Assembly: GCA_944376955.1 (NCBI GenBank)
Contig: CALWEB010000170.1
Coordinates: 1-12,661 of the forward strand
DNA: 12,661 nt
Direction of reading: 5' to 3'
DNA from: an uncultured Agathobaculum sp.
Lineage (GTDB): Bacteria; Bacillota; Clostridia; Oscillospirales; Butyricicoccaceae
The position numbers and the translations under genes were made by a program. Shown piece by piece: positions 6,197 to 12,661 of this stretch. How positions within the stretch are numbered: position 1 is the stretch's first letter; every line of letters begins with the position of its first letter. The notes below the pieces were generated by a model, which was not told where the DNA came from, made no database searches, and saw only the letters and a program-made list of their open reading frames with translations.

Positions 6197-8602
6197 TCAG
6201 AGTTTCTGCATGAAGTTTGCCGCGGCCTTGGCCATTAGGCGCTTGGTGCCCTTCTGGTCGAAAGCGATTTCGAGCAGAGCGTCGTTGCCCATCGGTTTGC
6301 AGCTGAGGATCATGCCGTCGCCAAAAGCTTTGTGATGCACGCGGCAGCCCGCGGGGAAGTCCGGTAATGCCGCGCCCGCCGCCTTGGGTGCGGCGGCAAG
6401 CGAGGATGCGGATGACAGCGTGCGTGCCCGGGAGATCTGCGCACGGGGCAGGCCGGGATCGGGCTGGGTCGCGGCGGTGAACATGCGGTTTTCTACGATG
6501 TTGCTATCCAGAAGTTCGCGCGGCATCTCGTCGATGAAACGCGAGGGATGCGCATACTGTGTGCGGCCGTACAGCAGGCGGCGCTCGGCACAGGTCAGGT
6601 AGAGTTCCTCCCGCGCGCGTGTGACCGCTACATAGCACAGCCGGCGCTCCTCCTCCATGTCCTCTTCGCGCTCCATCGCACGGAAACCGGGGAACAGCCC
6701 GTCCTCCATGCCCGCGAGGAAGACGACCGGGAATTCCAGCCCCTTGGCCGAGTGCATGGTCATCATCAGCACGGCGTCCTCGTCCTCCTCCGACTGGTCG
6801 GCGTCGGTGTAGAGCGCCATGTTCTCGAGGAAGCCGCCCAGCGTGGGCGCTTCGTTCTTTTCCTCATAATCGACGATGTAGGACTTGAGCTCTTCAATAT
6901 GCTCCAAGCGGCCCTGCTCCTCCACGCCGCCCTTTTCCTCGAGGGCGCGGCGGTAGCCGGTTTTGTCGAGCAGTTCGTCATACAGCTCGGAGAGCGAGAG
7001 GAACTGCCGCTGCTGGCGCAGGTTTTCCATCATCGTGCCGAATTTCTCCATCGCGGATGCACTGCGGGACAATGGCGCAAACCGCGACGCATTCCGCACC
7101 ACGTCGTACAGCAGCATCCCGTTTTCCAGTGCGATTTGCGACGCGGTCTCCACCGATTTGTCCCCGATCTTGCGCGTGGGCACATTGATGATGCGCCGCA
7201 GGCGCAGTTCGTCCGCCGGGTTTTCCAGCACCCACAGATAGGCGAACATGTCGCGCACCTCGGCGCGGGAGAAGAAGTCGCGTCCCTTGTAGACGCGGTA
7301 GGGAATACCCGCACGGATGAACGCGGCGGCAATGTTATCCGACAGGACGTTGTTGCGATATAAAATCGCAAAATCGCCCCACCGTCGGCCGGATTCTACA
7401 CCCTCGCGGATGGTGTCCGCGATGTAGGCGGCCTCGCCCTCTTGGCTGTCCGAACGGTGCAGGTGGATTTTCGAGCCGCCCGCCTGATCGGTCCACAGCT
7501 CTTTGCCTTTGCGGCCGACGTTGTTGCGGATGACCTCGTTAGCGGCGCTTAAGATATTGCCGGTCGAGCGGTAGTTCTGCTCGAGCCGGATGGTTTTGGC
7601 GTTTTTGAACTGCTTTTCGAATTCCAGAATATTGGCGATGGTCGCGCCGCGGAATTTGTAGATACTCTGGTCGTCGTCACCGACCACACAGATGTTTTCA
7701 TAATGCCCGGCCAGCAGGCTGGTAAGGACATACTGGGCGTAGTTCGTGTCCTGATACTCGTCCACCAATACATAACGGAACTGCCGCTGGTAGTAGTCCA
7801 GCACGTCCGGGTTGCTTTGCAGCAGCAGGACGGTTTTCATGATGATGTCGTCAAAGTCGAGCGCGCACGCCTTGCGCATCTCCTTTTCATACAGCTTGTA
7901 AACCTCCGACACCTTTTCCCGGAAATAATCGCCCGCAGCGTCGGCCGCGAACTGGCGCGGGGTCATCAGCTGATCCTTGGCACGGCTGATCATGCTGATC
8001 ACGGTGCGCGGGTCAAAGGTTTTGGCATCCAGATTGAGCTGCTTCATCACGTTGGTGATCACGCGCTTTTTGTCATCCTCGTCGTAAATGGTGAACGCGC
8101 TGTCAAAGCCCAGCAGGTCACCATGGCGGCGCAGGATGCGCAGGCAAGCCGGGTGGAAGGTATAGGCCCAGACGTCGCTGGCGGCGGTGTCGTCCGGCAG
8201 CGCGGCCAGCAGGCGGTCGCGCAGCTCGCGCGCGGCCTTGTTGGTGAACGTGATGGCGATCACCTGCCATGGGCGTGCAGGATCGACCGCGCATAGGCGC
8301 TCAGCGTGGGCGCGGTTTTCCGGCCGGGGGGCGGTCAGGTATTCGGTCAGGAACAGCAGGTCGTCTTCGGTTGCGCCTTCGGGGGCAAATTCGCTCGTCA
8401 GCCCCTGCCCGAAGCGCAGGATGTTGACGATGCGGTTGATCAGCACCGTGGTTTTGCCGCTGCCCGCGCCCGCTAGGATGAGCAGCGGGCCTTCGGTGGT
8501 GAACACCGCTTCGCGCTGTCGGTCGTTGAGATGCGCAAAGGACTGCTCGATGATCGCGCGCCGCACTGCGGCGTATTTCAGGTCAAATTTGGTCGGTTCC
8601 AT
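6197..8602 (-). CDS. pcrA: ATP-dependent DNA helicase PcrA/UvrD
   Basis: SF1A 3'-5' helicase of DNA repair, rolling-circle replication and transcription-coupled repair. The 801 residues carry the full motif set: Q motif LNDRQREAV (25-33), Walker A AGAGSGKTT (44-52), motif Ia ITFTNKAARELRDR (117-130), motif II VDEYQDTN (280-287), motif III GDDDQSIYKFRGA (308-320), motif IV LEQNYRST (340-347), motif V TMHSAKGLEFPVVFL and motif VI RRLCYVAVTRAREELYL. A Clostridia-like acidic insertion lies at residues about 64-112. The last about 55 residues (VHHKAFGDGMI ... MAKAAANFMQKL) are the Tudor-like, RNA-polymerase-binding tail of PcrA. I chose the ATG at 8602 with GAGGA upstream; the in-frame start at 8665 would lie inside the promoter. 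One variation: TFHPAC at 148-153 where most relatives have TFHSxC. Confidence 0.95.
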   Translation of the reverse strand: MEPTKFDLKYAAVRRAIIEQSFAHLNDRQREAVFTTEGPLLILAGAGSGKTTVLINRIVNILRFGQGLTSEFAPEGATEDDLLFLTEYLTAPRPENRAHAERLCAVDPARPWQVIAITFTNKAARELRDRLLAALPDDTAASDVWAYTFHPACLRILRRHGDLLGFDSAFTIYDEDDKKRVITNVMKQLNLDAKTFDPRTVISMISRAKDQLMTPRQFAADAAGDYFREKVSEVYKLYEKEMRKACALDFDDIIMKTVLLLQSNPDVLDYYQRQFRYVLVDEYQDTNYAQYVLTSLLAGHYENICVVGDDDQSIYKFRGATIANILEFEKQFKNAKTIRLEQNYRSTGNILSAANEVIRNNVGRKGKELWTDQAGGSKIHLHRSDSQEGEAAYIADTIREGVESGRRWGDFAILYRNNVLSDNIAAAFIRAGIPYRVYKGRDFFSRAEVRDMFAYLWVLENPADELRLRRIINVPTRKIGDKSVETASQIALENGMLLYDVVRNASRFAPLSRSASAMEKFGTMMENLRQQRQFLSLSELYDELLDKTGYRRALEEKGGVEEQGRLEHIEELKSYIVDYEEKNEAPTLGGFLENMALYTDADQSEEDEDAVLMMTMHSAKGLEFPVVFLAGMEDGLFPGFRAMEREEDMEEERRLCYVAVTRAREELYLTCAERRLLYGRTQYAHPSRFIDEMPRELLDSNIVENRMFTAATQPDPGLPRAQISRARTLSSASSLAAAPKAAGAALPDFPAGCRVHHKAFGDGMILSCKPMGNDALLEIAFDQKGTKRLMAKAAANFMQKL

Positions 8603-8636
8603 GGGGTTCCTCGTTTCGTTTTGAAGATACGAAACC

Positions 8637-8665
8637 AGTATAGCATAAACCGGGAAAGAAAACAA
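8637..8665 (-). promoter_or_regulatory. Promoter of pcrA
   Basis: Read on the - strand: -35 TTGTTT (8665-8660), a 17-bp spacer and -10 TATACT (8642-8637), preceded by TGC to form an extended -10. It lies 35 bases before the pcrA start codon and directly after the terminator of the upstream gene. Confidence 0.75.
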
Positions 8666-8687
8666 ATGTTCTTGTCAGATGTGCAAC

Positions 8688-8714
8688 AAAAAGCCGCCCG
8701 GGCGGGCGGCTTTT
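8688..8714 (-). terminator. Terminator after the FeoB-like frame
   Basis: A perfect 11-bp stem pairs AAAAGCCGCCC (8689-8699) with 8704-8714, with loop GGGC. On the - strand it is followed by TTTTTGTTG, starting within the stem. It separates the transporter remnant from the pcrA promoter. Confidence 0.88.
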
Positions 8715-8715
8715 G

Positions 8716-9645
8716 TCAGGCAAGGCCGATAAGCGTGCATATGCCATGGACGGCCAGACAGAGCGCAAGGCCGAACGCAGTCGGCAGCGCGAAGGCGGCA
8801 AGCGTCCACTTGACGCTGTGCGTTTCTTTCCAGATGGTCAGGCAGGTGGTCGAGCATGGCCAGTGCGCAACGGTGAACACCAGTGTACACAGCGCGGTGC
8901 AGACCGTCCAGCCGTTTGCCAGCAGCAGGGTGCGGAAGGCGGCCAGATCGGCAACGTCCGCGATGGAGCCGGTGGCAAGGTAGCCCATGACGATCAGCGG
9001 CATCACCAGCTCGTTTGCCGGGAAGGCAAGGATGAAAGCAAGCAGGATGACGCCGTCCAGACCGAATAGGCGCCCTGCGGGGTCGAGGAAAGCGGTCAAA
9101 TGCGAGAATACCGACACGCCACCGACATCAAGATTGGCCAGCAGCCAGATTAGTGCGCCCGCGGGCGCGGCCACCGCCGCTGCGCGGCCGAGGACGAACA
9201 GCGTCCGGTCGAACACGCTGCGCACGATCACCTGTCCCACCTGCGGCGCACGGTAGGGCGGCAGCTCAAGGGTAAACGAGGACGGTACGCCCTTCAGCAC
9301 AGTGGCCGACAGCAGGCGTGAGGCCGCAAGCGTCAGGATAACACTGCCTGCGATCACGGCGGTCAGCAGCAGCGCGCCGCTGGCAGCACTATCCGTGAAA
9401 AACACGGCGCACAGGAAGATCAATAGCGGAAACCGCCCGTTGCAGGGGGCGAACGTGTTGGTCAGGATGGCGATCAGCCGCTCGCGCGGCGAATCGATGA
9501 TGTGGCAGCCGGTCACACCGCAGGCGTTGCATCCGAAGCCCATGCACATGCTTGGGTAAAAAGTGGATGCGATGGCGATTCGCAAATCAAAGAGTTCATT
9601 TTGATGATAGCACATATGAAGAATCGGTTCAAGCGAATGCGGCAT
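8716..9645 (-). pseudogene. FeoB-like ferrous iron transporter, 5'-truncated remnant
   Basis: The frame encodes up to 309 residues, but only the part from about residue 33 on looks like a FeoB-type permease. Recognisable are MGFGCNACGVTGC and DSPRERLIAILTNTFAPCNG (Gate-domain motifs of a Clostridia FeoB variant), ELPPYRAPQ (127-135), the AFPANELVMP segment (207-216, cf. FPAKE) and FTVAHWPCSTTCLTIWKET (257-275). Around six hydrophobic segments are visible. Missing are the N-terminal G-protein domain and the first membrane helices, which in intact relatives precede the GFGCN motif by several hundred residues. The first about 30 residues (MPHSLEPILHMCYHQ...) do not resemble the family, and no ribosome site precedes any start. 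I therefore read it as a transporter cut at about 9550 by the sequence to its right; a naturally short relative is the alternative. Confidence 0.72.
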
Positions 9646-9887
9646 CTGTGCAATGGGGAGGATTTGCTTTAGCGAGAATGTGACCAGGCGCAGCAGTGCG
9701 TGAATGTTAATCAGAAAACGTTCCTATCTATTTGCGCTTTTTACACTTTTTATAACTCAATCCATCAAAATCTTGTCTAAACCCCGTTGTACAGCCGTTT
9801 TTTCTTATATTTTGCACCAACCGATTTGCAGAATTTTTTTATTTTTTCGTAACGATCGGGCATTATCTTTTTACCATCCTCCAACAT
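9559..9887. other. AT-rich spacer with possible gene remnants
   Basis: This roughly 330-base stretch between the transporter remnant and the helicase gene contains no convincing gene. Its right part is very T-rich on the + strand. Short open frames exist on both strands: + strand 9567-9683 (38 residues, MRWRFANQRVHFDD...) and - strand 9777-9886 (36 residues, Lys-rich, ending KKKRLYNGV). The second is preceded by no clear ribosome site. They may be decayed ends of genes. No full promoter for the helicase could be placed; TATATT at 9806-9811 and TATCTT at 9864-9869 are only half-sites. Confidence 0.5.
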
Positions 9888-9905
9888 GAGAATAAATCTA
9901 TTCTC
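9888..9905 (+). promoter_or_regulatory. Inverted repeat directly before the helicase ribosome site
   Basis: GAGAATA (9888-9894) and TATTCTC (9899-9905) form a perfect 7-bp inverted repeat around AATC. It ends 1 base before AAGGAGG (9907-9913). As DNA it could be a repressor operator; as RNA, a small hairpin next to the ribosome site. Which, if either, is not shown. Confidence 0.45.
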
Positions 9906-9921
9906 TAAGGAGGAATTTTTT

Positions 9922-11190
9922 ATGGATATTAAACGAGAAATCAAATATGCACTCCATGATCTGGGTTTCGACAAACCGCGCAAACATCAAGTTGCACCAA
10001 TCAAGGCATTGACCAACAGACAGGATACCATTGTCATCGCCGGGACATCCTCCGGCAAGACGGCAATTTACCAGACCGCTGGCTTAGTGTTGCAAGGGCT
10101 GACTGTGGTGATTGAACCACTTCTGGCGCTGATCTACAACCAAGTAAAAGAATTGCAGCAGAAAAGCATTCCCGCTGACTACATTGATTCCACGCGAACC
10201 AAAGCAGATGTGAACAAGATTCTACGCAAAGCGCAAAAGGGCAAGCTGGCCTTTCTGTATGTGACCCCGGAACGGCTGCAAAACGAAGCTTTCATCGTCG
10301 CGATGCAGCAGGCCGACCTTGCCCTGCTCGTGGTGGACGAGTGCCACTGCATCACCGAATGGGGTTACACATTCCGAGATGCTTATTTGTGCATCGGAGA
10401 TTTTATTCAAACTCTTGCGCACAAACCGGTGATCTGCGCCTGTTCGGCAACGATTCTGGATGGCAATATCGACACGATCGCCCAGTCCCTGCACATGCGG
10501 TATCCTGCTGTGTTTCGCAGTGACCTCAAACGGAACAACCTGATTTTGCTCAAAAAGGATGTCACCAGCTCGAAAAAGGCACTGGAAAAGCGTCTGGAAA
10601 GCCGCCTGAAAGCACTCAAACACTGCATTAAAAAATATCGGTGCGATGGATCGATCATGATCTACGCGCTGACAACTGCTTATGTCGATGCCATCTACAA
10701 CTTTCTGGAGGATATCTATCCCGGACAGGTGGCGCGCTATCACGCGAAAATCCAGCCGGAAAAGCTGAAACATCAGATGGAGATGGACTTCCTGCAAGGC
10801 AAAACAAAGATCATGGTTGCGACCTCGGCCTTTGGCCTGGGCATTGATGTGAAGGACATCGAACTCGTCATCCACTTCAATACGCCGATCAGTATGACTG
10901 ACTATATCCAGCAGGTCGGCCGTGCCGGGCGTGACGGCAGGAAAGCGCGCTGCATCCTGTTCTATGACCAAAACGGCGATGATCAGAAGATCGTCCATAG
11001 CCTGCGTAAAAAGGCTGCGCAGACATCGAAAAAGGCCGCGAATACGATCAAAGCGCATTATCAGCAAATGCAGGACTTCTTGTCCGACACCGGCTGCATA
11101 CGCAATGCAGTCTTGCGTTATCAGGGACAAGACGAGCAGACCATCTGCAAATGCTGCACCAATTGCGCCAGAGAGAGAAAGGAGCGCTGA
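9922..11190 (+). CDS. Short RecQ-like SF2 DNA helicase with zinc-binding module
   Basis: ATP-dependent helicase of 422 residues. Motifs in order: motif 0 GFDKPRKHQ (15-23), Walker A AGTSSGKT (40-47), Ia IEPLLALIYNQV (64-75), Ib YVTPERL (113-119), II VVDECHCITEWG (137-148), III CSAT (174-177), V VATSAFGLGIDVKDIELVIHFN (split around 299-320) and VI QQVGRAGRDGR (330-340). Cys392, 409, 412 and 415 have exactly the C-x16-C-x2-C-x2-C spacing of the RecQ zinc site. The winged-helix (RQC) and HRDC domains of full RecQ (about 600 residues) are absent. TSSGKT and DECH differ from the common RecQ TGGGKS and DEAH. I chose the ATG at 9922 for the ideal AAGGAGG 8 bases upstream; the upstream ATG at 9886 has none. 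It ends 2 bases before the next gene, whose ribosome site lies inside this gene, so the two form an operon. Lower-GC codon use suggests acquisition. Confidence 0.9.
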   Translation: MDIKREIKYALHDLGFDKPRKHQVAPIKALTNRQDTIVIAGTSSGKTAIYQTAGLVLQGLTVVIEPLLALIYNQVKELQQKSIPADYIDSTRTKADVNKILRKAQKGKLAFLYVTPERLQNEAFIVAMQQADLALLVVDECHCITEWGYTFRDAYLCIGDFIQTLAHKPVICACSATILDGNIDTIAQSLHMRYPAVFRSDLKRNNLILLKKDVTSSKKALEKRLESRLKALKHCIKKYRCDGSIMIYALTTAYVDAIYNFLEDIYPGQVARYHAKIQPEKLKHQMEMDFLQGKTKIMVATSAFGLGIDVKDIELVIHFNTPISMTDYIQQVGRAGRDGRKARCILFYDQNGDDQKIVHSLRKKAAQTSKKAANTIKAHYQQMQDFLSDTGCIRNAVLRYQGQDEQTICKCCTNCARERKER

Positions 11191-11192
11191 AC

Positions 11193-12173
11193 ATGGAACG
11201 CAACGACGGAATCCATACCTTTTCACTGAAAACCCGCAGCAGCTATTCGGAAATCCAAAATATCCGCGTACAGAATGCCTGCATCCACGGCAAACGCGGC
11301 CATTTTTCGCTCAATCAGAACTTCTGCATCGCAGACTACAAGGACAAGGGCGTCGAGATATTGCTGCACCAATCGCTGGTTCATCCCAGTTGGGTCACGC
11401 TGATCGTCAATCCGTCCTCGCTCTTGGCGGACGAATACCAACCAACAGCGTTGTTCCGCCCAACGGAACAGACAATGAAGCAGCTGAAAACGCGTCTGCG
11501 CGCCATTCTGGACGAAATTGGGCTGGATACGCGCCTCAAGGCGTTCCGGCTGTCGCGCTGTGACCAGACGCGCGACCGGTATTATGACAGCGCGGATGAG
11601 GTCACGATTTGGCTTGCAATCTTCAAAAAATCGTGGCTCATGCCGCGCTATGCGGCCGTTCCGTTCCCAAAAGATTTGGAATCCGACGGAAAGTGGAAAG
11701 GTGCAAATCAGCATGCGTGGACGATCGCAAACAAGAGCTGCGCATTCTCGGTGTATGACAAGACCTATGAGTTGAAAAAACGCCACAAAGTCAAAATCAA
11801 CGCGCATATCCTGCGACTTGAACTGCGGCTATCCCGCAAACGTATCTGCAAGCTATGCCACGAAACCGAGTGGGACAGGCAGCTGCTGGAATTGCATGAA
11901 AAACAAGATGCACAGCTGGACAAATTCCTGCGTCGGCTGCATTTGCCAGAAAACACGCGGCTTGTCACACTTACGCAGGCTTTGGAAATTATCAATGCTT
12001 CGCGCTTTCGGGAAAAGACTAAGAAAAAGCTGCGCCGGATCGTGAAAAAAGCGAACGGCTGCGAATCGCTCGCAGCCGTCCAGAAGAAAACCAGAATCAA
12101 AAAATCAGAGTTTATCACAATGTTAGAGAAATTTGAGACCTTAGGCATTTGCCCGATACCCGCCGTGGGATAG
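11193..12173 (+). CDS. Replication-initiator-like protein (phage gpII/CRI or Rep type)
   Basis: The 326-residue protein has the pattern of filamentous-phage gpII/CRI-type and related rolling-circle initiators: a polar N-terminal domain, then FRLSRCDQTRD (118-128, cf. the family's sRiDxT strand), a CAFSVYDKTYELKK segment (183-196, Tyr188 and Tyr192 possible nucleophiles) and ILRLELRLSRKRI (206-218, cf. family LRfExR). The basic helical C-terminal part (KKKLRRIVKK, 277-286) ends in KFETLGICPIP, a tail I associate with phage replication proteins. No clear HUH metal motif is visible, as in some Rep families. AAAGGAG at 11178-11184 precedes the ATG at 11193; the previous gene stops at 11190. The helicase partner fits an initiator that needs unwinding. 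The family call is by pattern only; a relaxase-like mobilisation protein is the main alternative. Confidence 0.62.
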   Translation: MERNDGIHTFSLKTRSSYSEIQNIRVQNACIHGKRGHFSLNQNFCIADYKDKGVEILLHQSLVHPSWVTLIVNPSSLLADEYQPTALFRPTEQTMKQLKTRLRAILDEIGLDTRLKAFRLSRCDQTRDRYYDSADEVTIWLAIFKKSWLMPRYAAVPFPKDLESDGKWKGANQHAWTIANKSCAFSVYDKTYELKKRHKVKINAHILRLELRLSRKRICKLCHETEWDRQLLELHEKQDAQLDKFLRRLHLPENTRLVTLTQALEIINASRFREKTKKKLRRIVKKANGCESLAAVQKKTRIKKSEFITMLEKFETLGICPIPAVG

Positions 12174-12193
12174 TATCACTGGACCCAAAAACA

Positions 12194-12238
12194 GATTGCA
12201 TCGGTCATAGTGCAATCGTGATCAACGCATCGATCATG
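12194..12238 (+). repeat. Overlapping inverted and direct repeats after the initiator gene
   Basis: Three short repeats are nested in 45 bases. GATTGCA (12194-12200) and TGCAATC (12211-12217) are a perfect inverted repeat. CGTGATC (12217-12223) and GATCATG (12232-12238) form a second hairpin with one G-T pair. GCATCGGTCAT (12198-12208) and GCATCGATCAT (12227-12237) are direct repeats with 10 of 11 matches, 29 bases apart. The position 20 bases after an initiator-like gene suggests a binding or nicking site. The rest of 12174-12420 shows no clear gene. Confidence 0.5.
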
Positions 12239-12420
12239 ACACCGCCTTGTGGCACCTCATGAAAAGACCCACTCTCTCATGCGGCCCAATGTTCACCATA
12301 CCCTGCGAGACCGATCTGACCATCTGCAAAGCCAAGCTGTCCATCCATATACAGCGAACACCATTGATGACCATACTGGTTCTCATTGACATGTGTCCAT
12401 TGGTAGGGGAGGAAAATGCT

Positions 12421-12661
12421 ATGCAAGAAACCTACAGCTGTGACCACTGCGGCGCTGTCCACCCGCTTGATGAAATGTTCCACGTCGGCGACGACCTGCT
12501 CTGCCCGGACTGCGCAGGCGACCTGACCATTTTGTGCGACGAATGCGGCACGCGCATCTACATCGACGATGACGAAGGTGACGATACCCATGTACTCTGC
12601 CGCGCCTGCCGGGAGCGCTTTTATACCCACTGCGAACGTTGCGGCGCGTTGATTACAAATG
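12421..12661 (+). CDS. Cysteine-repeat zinc-ribbon-like protein, N-terminal part (cut by window end)
   Basis: The frame is open to the last base (80 residues visible). CxxC pairs start at residues 7, 28, 39, 60 and 71. The spacing is exactly regular: CxxC-x17-CxxC, then x7, giving a 32-residue repeat with two full units and the start of a third. Each unit could bind one zinc ion. The surroundings are acidic (DDDEGDD at 49-55). AGGGGAGGA at 12405-12413 lies 7-8 bases before the ATG at 12421, which decides the start. In-frame upstream ATGs at 12367 and 12259 have no ribosome site. Similar Cys-rich repeats occur in proteins carried by phages and conjugative elements of Clostridia, sometimes ahead of a catalytic domain; here the function is unknown because the C-terminal part is missing. 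Confidence 0.75.
   Translation, partial: MQETYSCDHCGAVHPLDEMFHVGDDLLCPDCAGDLTILCDECGTRIYIDDDEGDDTHVLCRACRERFYTHCERCGALITN

Larger units (their letters stand above)
9555..12661. mobile_element. Candidate acquired element, left part (right end outside window)
   Basis: Several signs coincide. The FeoB-like frame loses family similarity at about 9550. GC falls sharply (59 of 180 bases at 9721-9900; 31 of 60 in a sampled helicase line at 10561, against 43 of 60 in a folC line at 3541). The genes encode a helicase, a replication-initiator-like protein and a Cys-repeat protein of the kind carried by phages and conjugative elements. No integrase, transposase or terminal repeat is visible inside the window, so the element type and both exact ends are unknown. 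Confidence 0.5.

Noticed and set aside
6548..7363. + strand open frame of 271 codons opposite pcrA
   Set aside because: It is His/Val/Leu-rich antisense translation of a well-supported helicase gene.
9557..9752. 9-base inverted repeat TAAAAAGTG (9557-9565) and its complement (9744-9752), possible ends of a small insertion element
   Set aside because: A 9-base match in AT-rich DNA over this distance is expected by chance. There is no target duplication or transposase.
9704..9889. + strand 61-codon frame with a hydrophobic translation
   Set aside because: The hydrophobicity follows from the T-rich composition (Phe/Leu/Ile codons), and there is no ribosome site.
10222..11226. - strand open frame of 334 codons opposite the helicase
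   Set aside because: It recognisably mirrors the helicase codons and has no motif of its own.
12259..12420. In-frame upstream ATGs (12259, 12289, 12367) that would extend the Cys-repeat protein
   Set aside because: None has a ribosome site, whereas the ATG at 12421 has AGGGGAGGA at the right distance. The frame remains open back to 12211, so an extension cannot be fully excluded.
12277..12630. - strand 117-codon frame at the right edge
   Set aside because: It lies opposite the Cys-repeat gene, whose exact repeat spacing shows that the + strand is coding.
1..12661. tRNA, rRNA, CRISPR array or riboswitch
   Set aside because: I looked in the gaps between genes for cloverleaf arms, spaced direct repeats and known aptamer cores and saw none. 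Apart from the 12194-12238 cluster and the repeat at 9888-9905, the hairpins found are mostly terminators.

Overview
This window comes from a GC-rich, spore-forming Clostridia-type Firmicute. The evidence is a complete spoIIAA-spoIIAB-sigF operon, the valS ... folC gene order, a PcrA-type helicase and strong AGGAGG-like ribosome binding sites. Proteins rich in Ala, Gly and Arg and very GC-rich third positions suggest a member of the Oscillospirales (Butyricicoccus/Ruminococcus-like gut bacteria), but the species cannot be fixed from sequence reading alone.

Bases 1-8700 are ordinary chromosomal backbone. On the + strand lie: the 3' part of valS with its terminator; an unrecognised 357-residue soluble protein with a charged coiled-coil region, which has its own promoter and terminator; folC with an extended -10 promoter and a strong terminator; the tightly coupled spoIIA operon (anti-anti-sigma, anti-sigma kinase, sigma-F); and a small four-helix membrane protein behind a clear sigma-A promoter. 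A bidirectional terminator separates these from a - strand pcrA/uvrD helicase gene, which has its own promoter. A further hairpin terminator separates pcrA from the next - strand gene.

From about 8716 the picture changes. A - strand FeoB-like iron-transporter frame keeps only the membrane half of the family and loses recognisable similarity at about 9550. After it comes a strikingly AT-rich stretch (59 G/C in the 180 bases 9721-9900). Then follow two + strand genes with backbone-unlike composition, 2 bases apart: a short RecQ-like SF2 helicase with a perfectly spaced RecQ zinc site, and a protein that looks like a phage/plasmid (gpII/CRI-type) replication initiator. A repeat-rich non-coding stretch follows, then the start of a cysteine-rich protein built of exact 32-residue CxxC repeats, cut by the window end. 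I read 9550-12661 as the left part of an acquired element that truncated the transporter gene. The helicase plus initiator pair is the most interesting system here.

How the genes work together: valS and folC are housekeeping (tRNA-Val charging, folate polyglutamylation). The spoIIA operon controls forespore-specific sigma-F. PcrA is a repair and replication helicase. The helicase/initiator cassette probably serves replication or transfer of the element itself; that is inference.
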